From contig HG738139.1 of NCBI GenBank assembly GCA_000499405.2, forward strand, positions 13,806,467 to 13,870,466: DNA of 64,000 nucleotides, in the 5' to 3' direction. The position numbers and the translations under genes are program-made. This document shows positions 9,604 through 22,525 of the stretch, one piece after another. The stretch's first letter is position 1. Each line of letters starts with the position of its first letter. The notes under the pieces were generated by a model. It did no database searches. It saw only the letters and a list, made by a program, of their open reading frames with translations, and was not told where the DNA came from. This stretch comes from Onchocerca volvulus. Its lineage: Eukaryota > Nematoda > Chromadorea > Rhabditida > Onchocercidae.

Positions 9604-12186
9604 ATGGCAGAACTGGATTACTTATTTTTGGCATCTGTTACTTTTTTGACGACAACACTGATGTTTATTATTTTTCGCGTTATTAAATTATATTTTGATG
9701 AGAAACGAGCTCGACAACGTAAAGAAGCGTTACTTGCAATGGCAGCTGATGAACATGCTCCGAGAAATGAGCGTGACGTTGTTGGTAAAATTTAAATTAG
9801 TATAAGGCCAGCAAGATTGATCTTAGATATGCCAAAAATTATTAATTTTATTTCTATCATCTTTTTATTTGACTTGAAATTAACTGTGAATTATCTAGGA
9901 TATGAAATTAGGTATGAACTGAATTGAAAAATTTCTTCTTTAGTTCTAAAATATTTATTGCTAAGCTTTTCAGACAAATTTATAACACTTTATTCGTTTT
10001 TAACGATTAAATAATCATTTTGTGAGAAATTGCAGTAGTTGGTGGGCGACGAGTACAAACAGCACGTCGAAGAGTACGTCATGGTATAGATGGTGACAAT
10101 GATGATGGTATGGGTTTCGTAAGAAGTACTCTCGATCAAGTTGAAGATGGTTCTGAACAGGGTAATTCCGTTATTTAATTAATTAATGAATAAACTTTGC
10201 TAAGTGGAACATTTATTGCTTTCTACCGATTAGATGATATATGTTGCACTCTGTAAGTGAAATAGTATTCGAGAAGTATCCTTTTCGAAAAAATAGTATT
10301 TGTAGATTTTGATATGGAAAGAATTAGTTAGCATGAAAAGATAATTATTTTCAGTTCTTTTACATTTCACTGACATCAAAAAGAATGTAAATCTGAAGAT
10401 TGGATAATTCCATTGATCTAGTAATTTGAAACGAAATTATAGGATTAAAATAATTACCCAATTCATGATATAATTGCAGAAAATGACGAATCACCGTTAG
10501 CTGAGCTAGCTAAAGATGAGCATTTGGGCAAGAAGAAGTTGGCGAAACTTCAAGCTAAAGAAGAAAGACGGAGACAAAGGGAGGCTGTAAGTTTGTTTAG
10601 TCTTGGTCGTAGAATGGTGACAATGCATTTTTTATTCACTTAACACTTCTCTTTCGTATAGGAATTGTTGGAGCGAGAAGAAAGGAAAAAATTGGAGCAA
10701 GAAAAGGAAGAACGCTTGCAAAAAGAACATGAAAAACAAATGCAAGAAGAAGAAGAGGAACGTAGAAGGAAGCGTCAGGAAAGAGAAGAACGTGAGAAAC
10801 GAGAGGAAGAAGAATATCAAAAGGTTTATTTAAATTATGTGATTTTGATATTGTTTATTCCAATTTCAATTAATACAAGACTTTTGGCATGTTATAACTT
10901 ATTATTGTTTGGTGGATTGGACGTATTCTTCTCAGAAAAAAAAAATCCTTCTAGCTTCGAGAAACCTTTGCGGTTGATGAAGAAGGATTCGACGAAGTTG
11001 ATGCGGAGGAATCACAGAATCTTCTGCGTGAATTCGAAGAATATGTTCGCAAGACTAAAGTTTGTCATCTAGAATTTTTTTATTTTTTCAAATATCTGGT
11101 ATATCTCATCGCTATTACTGGCTGTGATGAGACAGCCAGTAATAGCGATGAGGTATACCAGATTTTCTTTTTTTTTTTTAGTTCAAAATCACGTTATCTT
11201 TTCTTTTCTTCCTTAACGTTATCAACTCCCATATCTTACTGAGATATTTCCCCAAATCGGGTCTGATAATAGCTTTTTGAAAGTACTAAATATTAGTTGC
11301 AGAGGAGTTAGAGAAGTTCATGCATTAATATTTTGAGTTGATTAGATACATATCAATATTATGGATTCAACAACATGATGTGCGAGGGAATTGTCGTTCA
11401 ATTTCAAAAGAAAAAAATATGTATATAATAAAACGAAAGAAGAAGATTCTGAAGTAATTTGGTATTATTTTGTTATTTTATACTATTTTTCACTATCAGT
11501 GATTCTAAATGTTCGAGAATGAAGGACAGTATTGTCTTTACAGGTCGTTAACATAGATGAATTGGGTTCTCGTTTCAATCTGCGCGCAGAAGATGCGGTT
11601 AATCGACTTAATTTTCTGGTTGGCAACGGTAGTTTAACTGGAGTGATGGATGATCGAGGAAAGTTTATTTATGTTACTTCAGATGAACTTCAAGCTGGTT
11701 AGCTAACATTTTATTGTTCTTCTGTAATATCTGAAAATTAGTATGCTAAAGGACTAAAATCTTATTTCACATTTCAGCATCCCGTGACTTACGTTTTGTG
11801 TCAAAGAAAAATTTGAAGATTCTTTTTAATATTTATAAATTCTAGCTAAAAATTTATAGTTTAAAAAGTAGAATTCATATAAGCTTCCTTTCCAGTTTGT
11901 TTTCTTTTGTTTTCTTATCCAGAATATAAACTTAATAAGACATTTAGCAAAAATATTAATTTATAATTTAGCTTAAAACTGATGCATTTTTGTGGTTATA
12001 CATTAATGTCAAAACGAAGAAATTTAAATGCATGAATACCGTCCTACTAAAGTATTATTTCCAGTGGCAAAATTTATCAACCAACGCGGTCGAGTATCGA
12101 AGGCAGAATTGATTGAGTATAGCAATAAATTAATTGCTTTAGAATCACGGTCTGTGAAGCATATACCGGAAGTGACAGCCTCATAA
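9604..12186 (+). CDS. ddrgk1: DDRGK domain-containing protein 1 (UFBP1), ufmylation pathway
   Basis: ER-membrane adaptor that works with UFL1 to attach UFM1 to targets, including ribosomes at the ER. Seven exons: 9604-9784, 10036-10161, 10480-10586, 10662-10823, 10955-11059, 11544-11697, 12065-12186; phases agree and give 318 residues, close to the human protein (314). Residues about 6-30 form a single membrane anchor (YLFLASVTFLTTTLMFIIF). Exons 3-4 encode a long charged helix rich in Glu, Arg and Lys (EERKKLEQEKEERLQKEHEK). The C-terminal winged-helix/PCI-like domain contains the naming motif in GVMDDRGKFIYV, preceded by RFNLRAEDAVNRL. The stop is TAA at 12184-12186. An unusual hairpin lies in intron 5. 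Confidence 0.96.
11094..11163. other. Near-perfect 32-bp intronic hairpin with 6-nt loop
   Basis: Arms 11094-11125 and 11132-11163 are reverse complements with a single T/G difference (a G:U pair in RNA on one strand), closing a 6-base loop GATGAG. The structure lies in intron 5 of DDRGK1 (11060-11543). On the minus strand the 3' arm begins ATCACAGCCAG at 11128, which equals positions 2-12 of miR-2 family miRNAs. Alternatives are a small inverted-repeat element or a hairpin siRNA source. The very small loop and lack of bulges are atypical for a miRNA precursor. Confidence 0.8.
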
Positions 12187-12915
12187 GGTATTATTTAGTT
12201 GTTAATTGTTAAAAACTTTGTAATATCTTGATCGGGTTTGTAATTTTTTAAAATCAAATTGTGATTGAAATAATTTTTCGGTTTTACTAATACAGTTGTT
12301 TATTCATGCATGGTATATTAGTTCTTAGTAATAAGTAAGCAACTAAATATGGCTGGTTTTTTTTTTTTTATTTAAGTTATGATCTGCATTGCTTGTTACC
12401 GTTGGCTCTGTACATATTTACTGCAAATATTGAATTTGAAAATGAATAGTAAATGATGTTTTGCTTTTACAGTGTCAAGAATGACTTCCAATTGCATTGC
12501 TTCAAAATTATCATAATAAAATTAAGCATCTTCCGATAGCTTTGCGACTGCATAACCTGAGTGCTTCCTTTTAGAAAGAACGTGCACTTTCAAAATCACA
12601 TCATTTAGTTTCATTTGCTTTTTAAACACCCATTGTAAAACTTTATTTTTTAGAAATATAACAGAAGAAAATGTGAACAATATGTATGAGAGACCGCAAA
12701 GTTGTTTCGAAGAATTTTATTAGTGTGATAAAAGCTTACAGAACCATTATCAAGTTGCTAAATTCAAGATTTAAATTAATAAATGTTCAGGCCCTGGTTG
12801 GCTATATTATGCATTATGGCTTTGCTGTATAAGGCTACATAAAAATCCCCTTAGTTGCTCCCTAATTTTTTTTTGTGTTAGTGAATAACAGAAAAACAAC
12901 AGAACAAAAAACCAT
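12187..12915. other. Convergent 3' spacer between DDRGK1 and RNPS1
   Basis: No further exon is visible. A plus-strand AATAAA at 12515-12520 and a minus-strand AATAAA (plus-strand TTTATT at 12716-12721) are plausible polyadenylation signals for the two converging genes, about 330 and 195 bases past their stops. Confidence 0.4.
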
Positions 12916-15181
12916 TTACGAGCGGCTGCGCCGACGTCGTGGGCTGCGGCTTCGAGATCGATTGAAGCGACTTGGTCCCAATGGCACCGTGTTTCCACCA
13001 GTTCCGTGTGCACGAGGCGGACTACGGTATCTACGTGGTGATAAACCACGGAATCTGAATTTAGATTGAGAAAGTCAAAACACAATAAAGTTAAACTTGG
13101 TAAGACGACCCACATCTATCGATAGAGTCTAAATAATAGTATGACTGCCCAATCATTCACTGGAACAACAGCAAATGAATGGGAAAATATTTAAAAGGAT
13201 TAATCTATCGACTGGATCGATTGATGTTTTGAACCATTTGTCCTTAACTAAGCAACACGTAACAACATTTTTTTGACTTTGGGAATATTTCTAACTACAT
13301 TTTGAAAAATTCCATTGCTACCATTCCCATCTATGATGAAATTTAATATGATTTAAAAATTGAAACCTCATTCTTTTCTTAAATATTTACTAAATGATGA
13401 AAAAAAAAAAAAAGGTATTTACCGAAGCGGTGAGAGCGGGCGTCTTCCACCTCCATTCAGCGCAGAACGAGGTGGGTGTGTAAGTTCGCAAGTGACTTCT
13501 TGGCCATCAATCTGTCCACCATCCATATGTTTCAAAGCTTTCTCCGCATCTTCTGGTTGTTCGAATTCTACGTATCCATATCCTTAAAATATATAGTAAC
13601 GCAAAATAACATACATTTAAAGAAGCAAAAACACTTTGTAACATTCATCACTGATAGAGTTAATAAAAATAGATTTCCCGAAGCGGAATTCTTCAAGAGT
13701 AATACTGCGCTAACATGAACTGGGACTGAGAACAGAATTTAGAAAGCCATATTACTGCATTGTGTATAATCATTAAATTACAATATCTTTGGAGGAAAGT
13801 TATACTGAAACTCATTGAGTTAAGTTGTGATGAAAAATCAAAAGAAAAAAAAAAAAAAAAAAAAAAAAAGAAGCCGAAAACCTCTGCCAAGATGTGTATG
13901 TTGTCGATCCATAGGTAATTCACAACTTTTTAAAGTTCCATAGACGCTAAAAATTTCCGACAAATGTTCCTTTGTAACATTGCGACTCAAATTACGCACA
14001 CACAAACGACGGGGTGGTGGAGTTGCTTTGCGGATCGGACTTGCCTGGAAATGAAGGTCTCTTAAAATGATCATAAAACAAAATAGACTGATTAAAATTT
14101 CAATCATAAAAGGCTTACGATACCAGCTGTCAATCTATTTTCAATTGTTATTTTTATTAAGTAATCGTATTATCACAGAGAAACATTATTTTAAAGTTTA
14201 TGCAGTTTGACGATAGAATCGAAAAAAAAATAGTTTAGCACTCCAGAAATTGTGAAGTAATAAAAAATTACCTTACGCTCTCGCGAACGCGAACGGTTAC
14301 GTCTATCTCTATCTCGGCTAATACTTCGATCTCGTCTTTTGGGTGACGGTGACGGTCGTCGTTTCGGAGATGGTGATGAACGTCGTCGGCGTCGTTCCGG
14401 AGTCGGTGAACGACGAGAAGATGCGATAACCGCTTTTTCACTGCGCTCTGCCCGTGCACCAGCTCGTGGTGAACGCGAACGTCGAGCAGGACTTCGTGCT
14501 CGATCTAAGTTTAATTTCCCTTTACCGAGCGAAACAAAAATAGAAATCCTTAATATGCAACAAAAAAGAGAACTTAATTTTGAAAGAAAGAGTAAGGATG
14601 CAATTTTTTTTTTTTTTTTTTTTACTTTCTATTTGCTTCCAGTGGGAAAAGTGAAAATAAAAACCCATTAATTTCTTTTCTACTTTTCTATTTGGACTTA
14701 TTTCTTTGCCTTGGTACAAACATAATATATAATATATAACTCGGAATTCCGCGAAATGGTTGTCTCAAACATTTATAGCAAGTTAGAGGAAATGATGTTC
14801 TAAAGTCATTCAAAGCACATGAACTAAGTTCAGATCAAAAAAACCATGCAGTCATGAAATTAATTTAAACTAAATGGAGTGAGAATAAATTATGTCAGTA
14901 AATTATTTACAACGATGTCTGAGGCAAAATTTTTGACGACTAAAGTGACCATTGCTGGAAGTAGAATGAGAAAAAATACCTTTAGTTGCTTTTCTGGGAG
15001 TAGGCGATCTGGATGATTCTGTAGTTGATGACGAGGCAGAACGTGATGATGAAGAAGAATCGCTGAAAGATGAAGTTTCGGAAGAATCCGACGAGCTATC
15101 CGAAGAAGAACTACTCGTCGAATCACGTCGTCTCTTTACTTCCTTCTTACTTTCTCTTTCAGCTGCTTTTCCTTCAACCAT
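12916..15181 (-). CDS. rnps1: RNPS1-like RNA-binding protein with serine-rich domain
   Basis: Splicing activator and component of the ASAP and exon-junction complexes in the nucleus. Five exons in reading order: 15181-14980, 14504-14272, 14044-13882, 13582-13423, 13054-12916; phases agree and give 298 residues. The N-terminus holds a KRRR stretch and a long serine tract (about residues 20-55). Exon 2 is an RS region with SPSPKRR repeats. One RRM spans exons 3-4: RNP2 is LCVRNL, RNP1 is RGYGYVEFE, and the RNPS1-specific stretch is ALKHMDGGQIDGQEV. The C-terminus is Arg/Ser/Pro-rich and ends SPRRRRSRS before TAA at 12916-12918. The predicted length is close to human RNPS1. A minus-strand GTTTTAG acceptor 12 bases before the ATG is a candidate spliced-leader site. 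Confidence 0.95.
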
Positions 15182-15193
15182 TTCGAACTAGAT

Positions 15194-15200
15194 CTAAAAC
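15194..15200 (-). promoter_or_regulatory. Candidate spliced-leader acceptor for RNPS1
   Basis: Minus-strand GTTTTAG ends 12 bases before the RNPS1 start codon. No upstream coding exon was found. Confidence 0.4.
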
Positions 15201-15543
15201 ATTTATTGATTATCCATTATATTGATCAAATAAATAGTTATCATGCAAATTGCAGTTGTTAGCAGTGCATACTTCAATTTGATGACAAACAAGAAGACAT
15301 TAGCGCAGATGCATGAACAATCTACTAACTTACATATGCCTTCATCTGCTATCGCACTATTCCGCCCAGATTACTCCAGAAATAACTGTTCTACTGAACA
15401 AATTGATTATATCACGAATTGGCAACCTATCAACTCTAATTTTTTCATAATATACTAAAGAAGCTTAAAATACGACACCGAAAGAATATGTGAAAACTGC
15501 AAATTCGTGCAGCGTTATGCGCAGCACATGCAACCACAATCGC

Positions 15544-15586
15544 ACGTCAACTTATGACGTGCTAAATGCAACGATGATTATGACGT
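15544..15586. promoter_or_regulatory. Cluster of three TGACGT (CRE/bZIP half-site) motifs
   Basis: TGACGT occurs at 15555-15560 and 15581-15586 and in reverse (ACGTCA) at 15544-15549, all within 43 bases and about 370-400 bases upstream of the RNPS1 start. The motif is the core of CREB/ATF binding sites. The surrounding DNA is locally less AT-rich. Function is inferred only from motif clustering. Confidence 0.35.
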
Positions 15587-15599
15587 GAAAAATCGATTA

Positions 15600-18500
15600 T
15601 ATTTCATCAAAGAGCTAATACTTTGTCCAAACAAATAATAAGTTAAATCTAGAACCATTAGCTACCACATAATAAATAGTTTTTCACTAATTCCCACCGA
15701 AACAAGTTACCTACGACCTCTGACCTTTCCAAAAAATGCCCGGCCTTAAGTCAGCACGAAAAGACCATTAAAATTACCGGTGCCGTTATGAAATTTCTCG
15801 TCCCGATGGAGTATTAGAACTATTAGGTCAGAATTTCAGATTAAAGGTCAGATGATCGAGGTTCGAATTGTAATTTGAACTTGGAAGAAACGTAGATTTA
15901 AATATCGATTGACAATAAGTTGCAGAAATTAACATTACAATGCCTTAACTACACGTTCTTTTCTAATTTAACAATTTTATCTTGTTGGTATTGTCAAAAA
16001 GGTTGGAAAAAAAAAATGATTTTAAAATTTATAAAAAAATCTCTACTTTTCCTAACTTCAAAAATACACATTGCTAAAAGGACAGTGATGTATTGCAAAT
16101 CATTCCTAGGCTTTAATTGATATTTAATGATGTTTAAATTGTCACCAACAACAAACTCTCCGATTTATTTATCATTTTGTTCAAATTTCAAATATTGCTA
16201 TTATTATTTTTTCCCAAAAAAGGACAAATTTTTATTTTTTTATAGGAATTCTAAAAAAAAATTTTTTCTGCTAAAGTTTAATAGATTTTTTTTTTCGTAA
16301 GCTTAATGGATAGATTTGCAAAATGTAGTAATTTCAATATTCCGAAAAAACCTGGCTCATGCTTAATAATCATTTCTGATGCATAATTAGAAAATTATCA
16401 AAATTAATTATTCGAAAATTTTAGGTAATTTTTGACGAATAATTTTGAGAAATAATTTCTTCGCTATTAATTCAAGCAATTTTTGCGAAAAATCAATAAA
16501 ACTACGAATGTTATGCAAGGATGTATTTACAAATTTTCGAGAATTTAAATTGTTATATTTTCATTAGAATTTGTGATAAATTAGTGTTAATTAGAACGAA
16601 AAAGTGATAAAAATGTCGGTAAAATCTTTTTGAACTTTATTTGCAACAATCTTACTCCGACACATTCGAAATTTCTCTCTGAACTAGAAAATTTCAAACA
16701 AATGAAGCGAAATGATAATGTTTGTTCAATTTTGAAAGTCAGCTGTCAGCATATTTTTCAATATTTATTTCTTCCTTTTAAATCTTTCTTAAATTTCAAT
16801 ATGAAATTAATTAGTAAGCAAGTTTTGTTTTATTTTTTAAATGATATCGAATTCTTGATCAAATTTGTTTTAATAACCTAGAAATTCCGAGGAAGAATAA
16901 TCATTTTATCAATGATAAATCTATTGATTATTATATTTCATATTATTTTCAAAGATTTTTCGATCAATAACAATGGTTTTTTTTTCTTTTTTTTTTAGAT
17001 AAAAGAAATTATGGATGTGCTAGAATTTGAATTTTTATCAGATATCAATTTCTGATTACCGGAAATTGTAAAAAATTTCATCAAAATTAAACAAAATTAC
17101 TAAAAATATATTTTACCAACTGTTTCTCTTTCGAAGAAGTATTTTATTTAAAGAAATTTTACAAATGTATACCGTCCAGTAATTTAGGACAGCTGTCATT
17201 GTTCAACAAATCTTAAACACAAGAAATCATCGTAATTCTAGTCAAATATATTTGTAATCTGGCCATATTATTCCTTCGATTCTACAAATTTATTACAAAT
17301 ATCGATCGGACAGGTGTAATCCGAACTTATCAGGAAGTTATTGACAAGTTTTAAATTTGATTTGTTTCAAGAATTACTCGATTACCTTTCTATTCATTTC
17401 AAATTCTCGTTTAAAGATTCTCATTTATCACCATTATCTTATCAAAATCTCTATTCATTTCCTATTCCATATTTAGTTTGTTGATAGTTTTAAATTTGAT
17501 TTATTTAAAAATTATTAGGTTATCTTTTCTATTCATATTATATTCCCGTTTATCAATCCTTATCTTAATCATTACCTTATCAATATTTTCTATTCTATAT
17601 TCTTCCTTTTTTGATAATTATCTTTTCTTTTTCTTATTATTAACTTGACAACTTCTTCATATTTTAATAATTCATTTTATTTTAATATCATTTTTAGTTT
17701 AAATTGATGAAATATTTGAAATTGAAAGTTTATCATTTCCTTAAAATATTTTTATATTATTTCATTTGAGATTCTCATTTCATTTTGCCTTACAAAAATT
17801 CGATCAACTTGAAACCTTCCCGAGAAATATCTACGAAAGAAAATATATTTCTAGAAGTTTCTTGAAATACTGAAATAATGAATTAATGAAATATATTTCT
17901 AGAAGGAATGTTATGATTTATTAAAATTTAATTATCTTAATTATCAACAACCTTTAACAATGATAATATTGTATTAAGGACTGTTAACAGTTCAAATAAT
18001 TAATTTTTATCAGATAACAAATGTAAAGATTAAATAAATAGTATCTTTGCCGAAATTCATCATCATTTCTATTTCAATTCACCCAAATTTATTTTTTTTT
18101 CCCCTTCTGCAACAAGTAATAATTGTCAATTTTATTCTACACAAATGTATTTTGTGAATTGAATCAGAACTAATGCTCTCGATATTGTCACTGAAGCAAG
18201 TTGGAGATAGAAAAAAAAAACTTGAAAATGCGGCAAAAAAAAAAGATCATCAATCAATTACACAGTGCATTCAGGAAAAAAAAAAAAAAAAAATTGAACA
18301 CAAATTCACAAATTTCTTGCTTTTCGTTTTAATTTTTCCATCACCAACTTATCCATCAAAAAAATAAAAATTTTCAACTAAACTGTAATATTAGCACAGT
18401 TGTGCCTGTTACATTTTCTTATTCGTTTTTACTCCATTTTAAATCAAAATTTTCACTTTTTTTTTTCAAATTTATATTCAAAAAAGAAGAAATCATGGGT

Positions 18501-21500
18501 GTTCTCGATGGAATAATTCCTGGAGCACTAGCTCTTTTTTTTAAAAGTTTTCGAAATTTCATTTTTGTAAACAAGAATTGTCAGTTTTTGAAAGATCAAA
18601 TTAATTAGTTAATCTGATTAACTATTGAGCAAATGGGCTATTGATGAATAAATTTTAATTAGTATTCTACTTATAACTATGAACTGTGCATAAATTGTTC
18701 AATATTTAATCAGGTTAATTGATTCGTTCAATAATTAATCTGATTAATTAATTAGCGTAGTAATTAGAAATGCTACATATCCAAGTTATGAAATTTAATT
18801 TCATTCTTCGTTTCAATTTCTTCAGGTACCAATTAGTTAGTAATAATTTTACTCTGACCTTTGATCCATATAAATTCTTAATTCACAGTTGCGAACAATT
18901 TTACGTGAACTTTTTCTAGTTCAAGTCACGTAGATTTCCAATATTAGATCACGTCATCCTTCTCCAAACGAATCATTTCTTGATTTCCGATTATCTGGAT
19001 GAGCAAATCGAGAGAATCTTGATCAATTGAGCTATTTCAAATTTCTTCTAAGATAACACATTTTTGAATTCCCGTAGTTTCTAGAAATTTTAATTAAATT
19101 AAAAAATTCAATATTGTAGAGTAAATAGTTTATTTATTAGTATGTATCTAATTAAACATAATCATTTTTCATTTCAAAATTAATGAATTTTCGATTCATT
19201 ATGTTGACGAAAATCGATTTCGAATTATTGTTTATTTAGATAATTGAATATTTCCCAAACAGATCCTTTTTACTAGAATTTTGCATGAAATGATGAAATA
19301 TTTGTGCGAGAATAATTAATCATAAAAATAATAAATAATAAATATCGGAAAAATATTAAATTTTAATTTTAAAAAAGAATAAAAGGAATAATTTAATAGA
19401 CTTTGGTAGTTAATTCATTTCATTCACATAAACAGATGAAAATTAAACTTGCCGCCTTGTTTTTCGCACTGTTTATCAGTTATATATTCTGACTTTCTTA
19501 TTTTAATTATATTATTTGCTTTTTTATTCATTTTCAATTATTTTAGCTAAAATTCGAATTCGTTTACTTCAATTTAAATTAATTTTAGTTTAATTTAATT
19601 TTTGTTCAATTTATTTCATAAGTAAACATTTATTTTGATTAATAATTGCTTAGATTTATGAAGCAAAATTGATCAACGTAATAAAATTTCCTAATAATTT
19701 AATAAATGCATATTTTTTAATAAAATTTTCATTCATTTTTCTGTTTCTTCTGGAAGATTTGGTGAGAAATTAATTTTTCATTAATAAAGAAAACTATTTA
19801 TTTTTTTAATTTTTTGAATCAATAATGAGTAAAATTTCGGTGTTCCGGTGATAGATAATGAGTAAAAATCGATATTTCAATAATTAGAAATGAATGAAAT
19901 ATCGATATTTCAATAATAGGTAGATGCATTCAAGCGATCTAAATTATGCACAATATTATAAATTTTAAAACATTTAAAATTTTTCATGCAAATGCCATCA
20001 TTCGAAATTTTACAACACCTGAAATTGATGAATAGTTTTTTTTTTTTTTTTTTTTGTTATTTAGTTTGTAAAATTTCTAGAAATTATTACTCTTCCAAAA
20101 ATTATTAGAAATTTTCCGATTTTCTTCTCTTTCTCTAAATTTTTCATAAATATATTTTTCGGCAAAAAGAAAAATACTAATTTGATTGATTTGCTAAGTT
20201 TAAAATTCATAAAAAAATTCGTTTGTTTCCAATTGCTTCGCGAAAATCGATAATTGAACAGATGTTGAAAGGAAAAATTTAAAAAAAAAAATTCATTTTG
20301 TTAAGTTATATTATTTTTATTTTACATTTGTATAAATAAAATTTCTATATACATACTTGGATATCTGACAAATTGATTAAATTATTTAGAAATAGAAGAG
20401 AAAAATTCATTCTTTAATGAATTTTGAGGAAGAAAGATTTTTAATTAAATTTGTTTGTCATTATTGAAAAAATTATGGAAATATTTGAATTTTCTTGAAT
20501 ACGAAAAATGCATTCTATAATTTTGGGGCACATTTTTGCCTTCTTCAATTCCTCCTTCAACGAAATCGGCATTTTACGATAAAGAGAAAATTAGAAGACA
20601 ATTTTGGTTGAAAATTTGGATTGGAATAGAATTTTGAGGAATAGAAAACAACAAATAAATCAATAAGTAAATAAACTTGAAGAAGTTGATAAACAAATAA
20701 ATCAATAAGTAAATAGCTTTGAAGAAGTTGATAAACAAATTAATCAATAAGTAAATAAGCCTTGAAAAAGTTGATAAACATATTAATCAGTAAGTAAATA
20801 GCCTTAAAGAAGTATTTACTTCTAACATCCATCAAGAAGATTATTTGAATGTCAGAAATTTTGTTATCATTAATTTTGATAATATTTGGATGTAAAATTG
20901 CAGAATTTCGAAAGCTTTCTAGAAAGATTTGAACAAATTTGTCAAAAAATTTCTGTCAAAAGCAAAGTAATTTTTTTTTTTTTAGTAACTATTTATTCAC
21001 CTGTAATCTCATCAAAATTGCTTATTCTAGGCTCATTCTATTTCCTGGCCAAATATTGATTATGCAGCCTAATTATCAGCCTTTTTTCTCTTCTCTTTCT
21101 CTCTTTTTTCTTTTTTTTTTTTGGTTATTCATTCGAGATTTTAAATTATTTCTGCAAATAATTTCAAAAATTTTCGGAACATTTTGTAATAGCTTCATTA
21201 CCTTAAAAGAATGAGAGAAAACTTGTCAAGCGTTAATTTTTTTTTTTTTTTTTTTTGTTCAACTTCAAATGATATAGGCATTCAGGCTAGTTCTACATTT
21301 GAATTAAATTAATTAATAATTTTTTAATTTAGTTACTAGAATGAATTCAAACTATCAAAATTACATGTTCTTTTTGATAAATCTTCAACATTTACACGCT
21401 TGAATTGAAATAATTACGCCTAATTCAAAAATATCATTTTACAATTTGAAGAATTACATTTATCGATCGATTTATTATGAAATTTTATAATAATCGATAA

Positions 21501-22430
21501 TAATATAATATTTGTTATTTGTTGTTGTGTAATGATTGTAATTTGAAAATGGATTGATAATTTTGAAATTCGATAAGTATCTCTTAAAGATTTTCAAGTT
21601 AATGCATTTTGCTTAATTCAACTTTTAATCTAATATCATTTCATTTGCTCTATGCTTCTTTTTCACAAACTTTATTTGAATTGGTTGAAAAAGCAAATCG
21701 ATATTAGAATTTATCCTATTACTAACACTCTCTTGTTATCTTTTTTAAATTTTTTATTTATCCATTTTTTTGAAATGCAAAATTTCAAAGTAAGAACATT
21801 CAATTAATTTCATTTTTCAATATAAGAGTAGTCAAAAATTAAGAAACCAATTGGACTAATTGAATTAATTTTCAAAAACAAGCTCAAATTTTTCCAAAAT
21901 GCTGTAGTTACTTTTGTCAAATTTAAGTAAAACTGTATCAATTGATAAATTTTACTCTAATTCAATCAATAAATCATGTTGTTATTATTAATCGTTTGTC
22001 AAAAAAAAAAAAAAAAAAAATCAATATTTTTTAGAATACACGTAGTAAATGTCAATAATGAAAATAAAATGTGACAAATTTTTCCTTTTTCTTTAATTTC
22101 AAAATTCTCAAACATGTCAAAAAATTTGTTATAGATTTTAGATTAACTCAGAAAAAAAAAATATTTCATTACAAATACGAATAAGATTTAAAATAGTAGA
22201 ATTATGTAACTATTCGCTTCCTAAGTTTGTTTTTACTTATCAAAGATAAAAAACTTTGTTATTCATAGATGAAATATTTGTTTTTTTTTAAATTTACTAC
22301 AATTATTGTTACTTTATTTTACGAATTCGTTCTTAAATTTTACGATTGTTAAATCGTGATAAATTCGATGCATATGATTGTTTATCAATGATTCACTGAT
22401 AATAAGTGCATAGATAAGTTTGATTTTTTT
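15600..22430. other. Gene-empty AT-rich region of about 6.8 kb
   Basis: I find no exon with splice support. The sequence is long AT tracts with many A or T runs of 8-20. A short frame beginning MGVLDGIIPGALALFF at 18495 is the only one with a protein-like opening, but it has no neighbouring exon. An array of about 42-bp units is listed separately. Confidence 0.6.
20647..20812. repeat. Minisatellite, about 42-bp unit, four copies
   Basis: The unit reads approximately AACAAATAAATCAATAAGTA followed by AATAGCCTTGAAGAAGTTGAT. Copies 1-3 are close and copy 4 is more diverged, with AAAGAAGT at its end. It lies in the gene-empty region. Confidence 0.85.
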
Positions 22431-22437
22431 TTTACAG

Positions 22438-22525
22438 TATTCGTTCTACATTGACAAAATGATTACAAGTGATAAATGGATAAGACTATGCAAAATTGAA
22501 AATGAATCTGATGATGTAAAGTGAA
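22438..22525 (+). promoter_or_regulatory. 5' leader of the LRR gene with a 21-codon upstream ORF
   Basis: A TTTTACAG acceptor ends at 22437, a candidate spliced-leader site. In the following 88 bases an ATG at 22459 opens a 21-codon frame (MITSDKWIRLC...) that stops at 22522-22524, one base before the main ATG at 22526. The arrangement TGA-A-ATG could allow termination and re-initiation. Confidence 0.4.

Noticed and set aside
14339..14671. A 110-codon plus-strand Arg-rich frame
   Set aside because: It is the antisense shadow of the RS-repeat exon of RNPS1.
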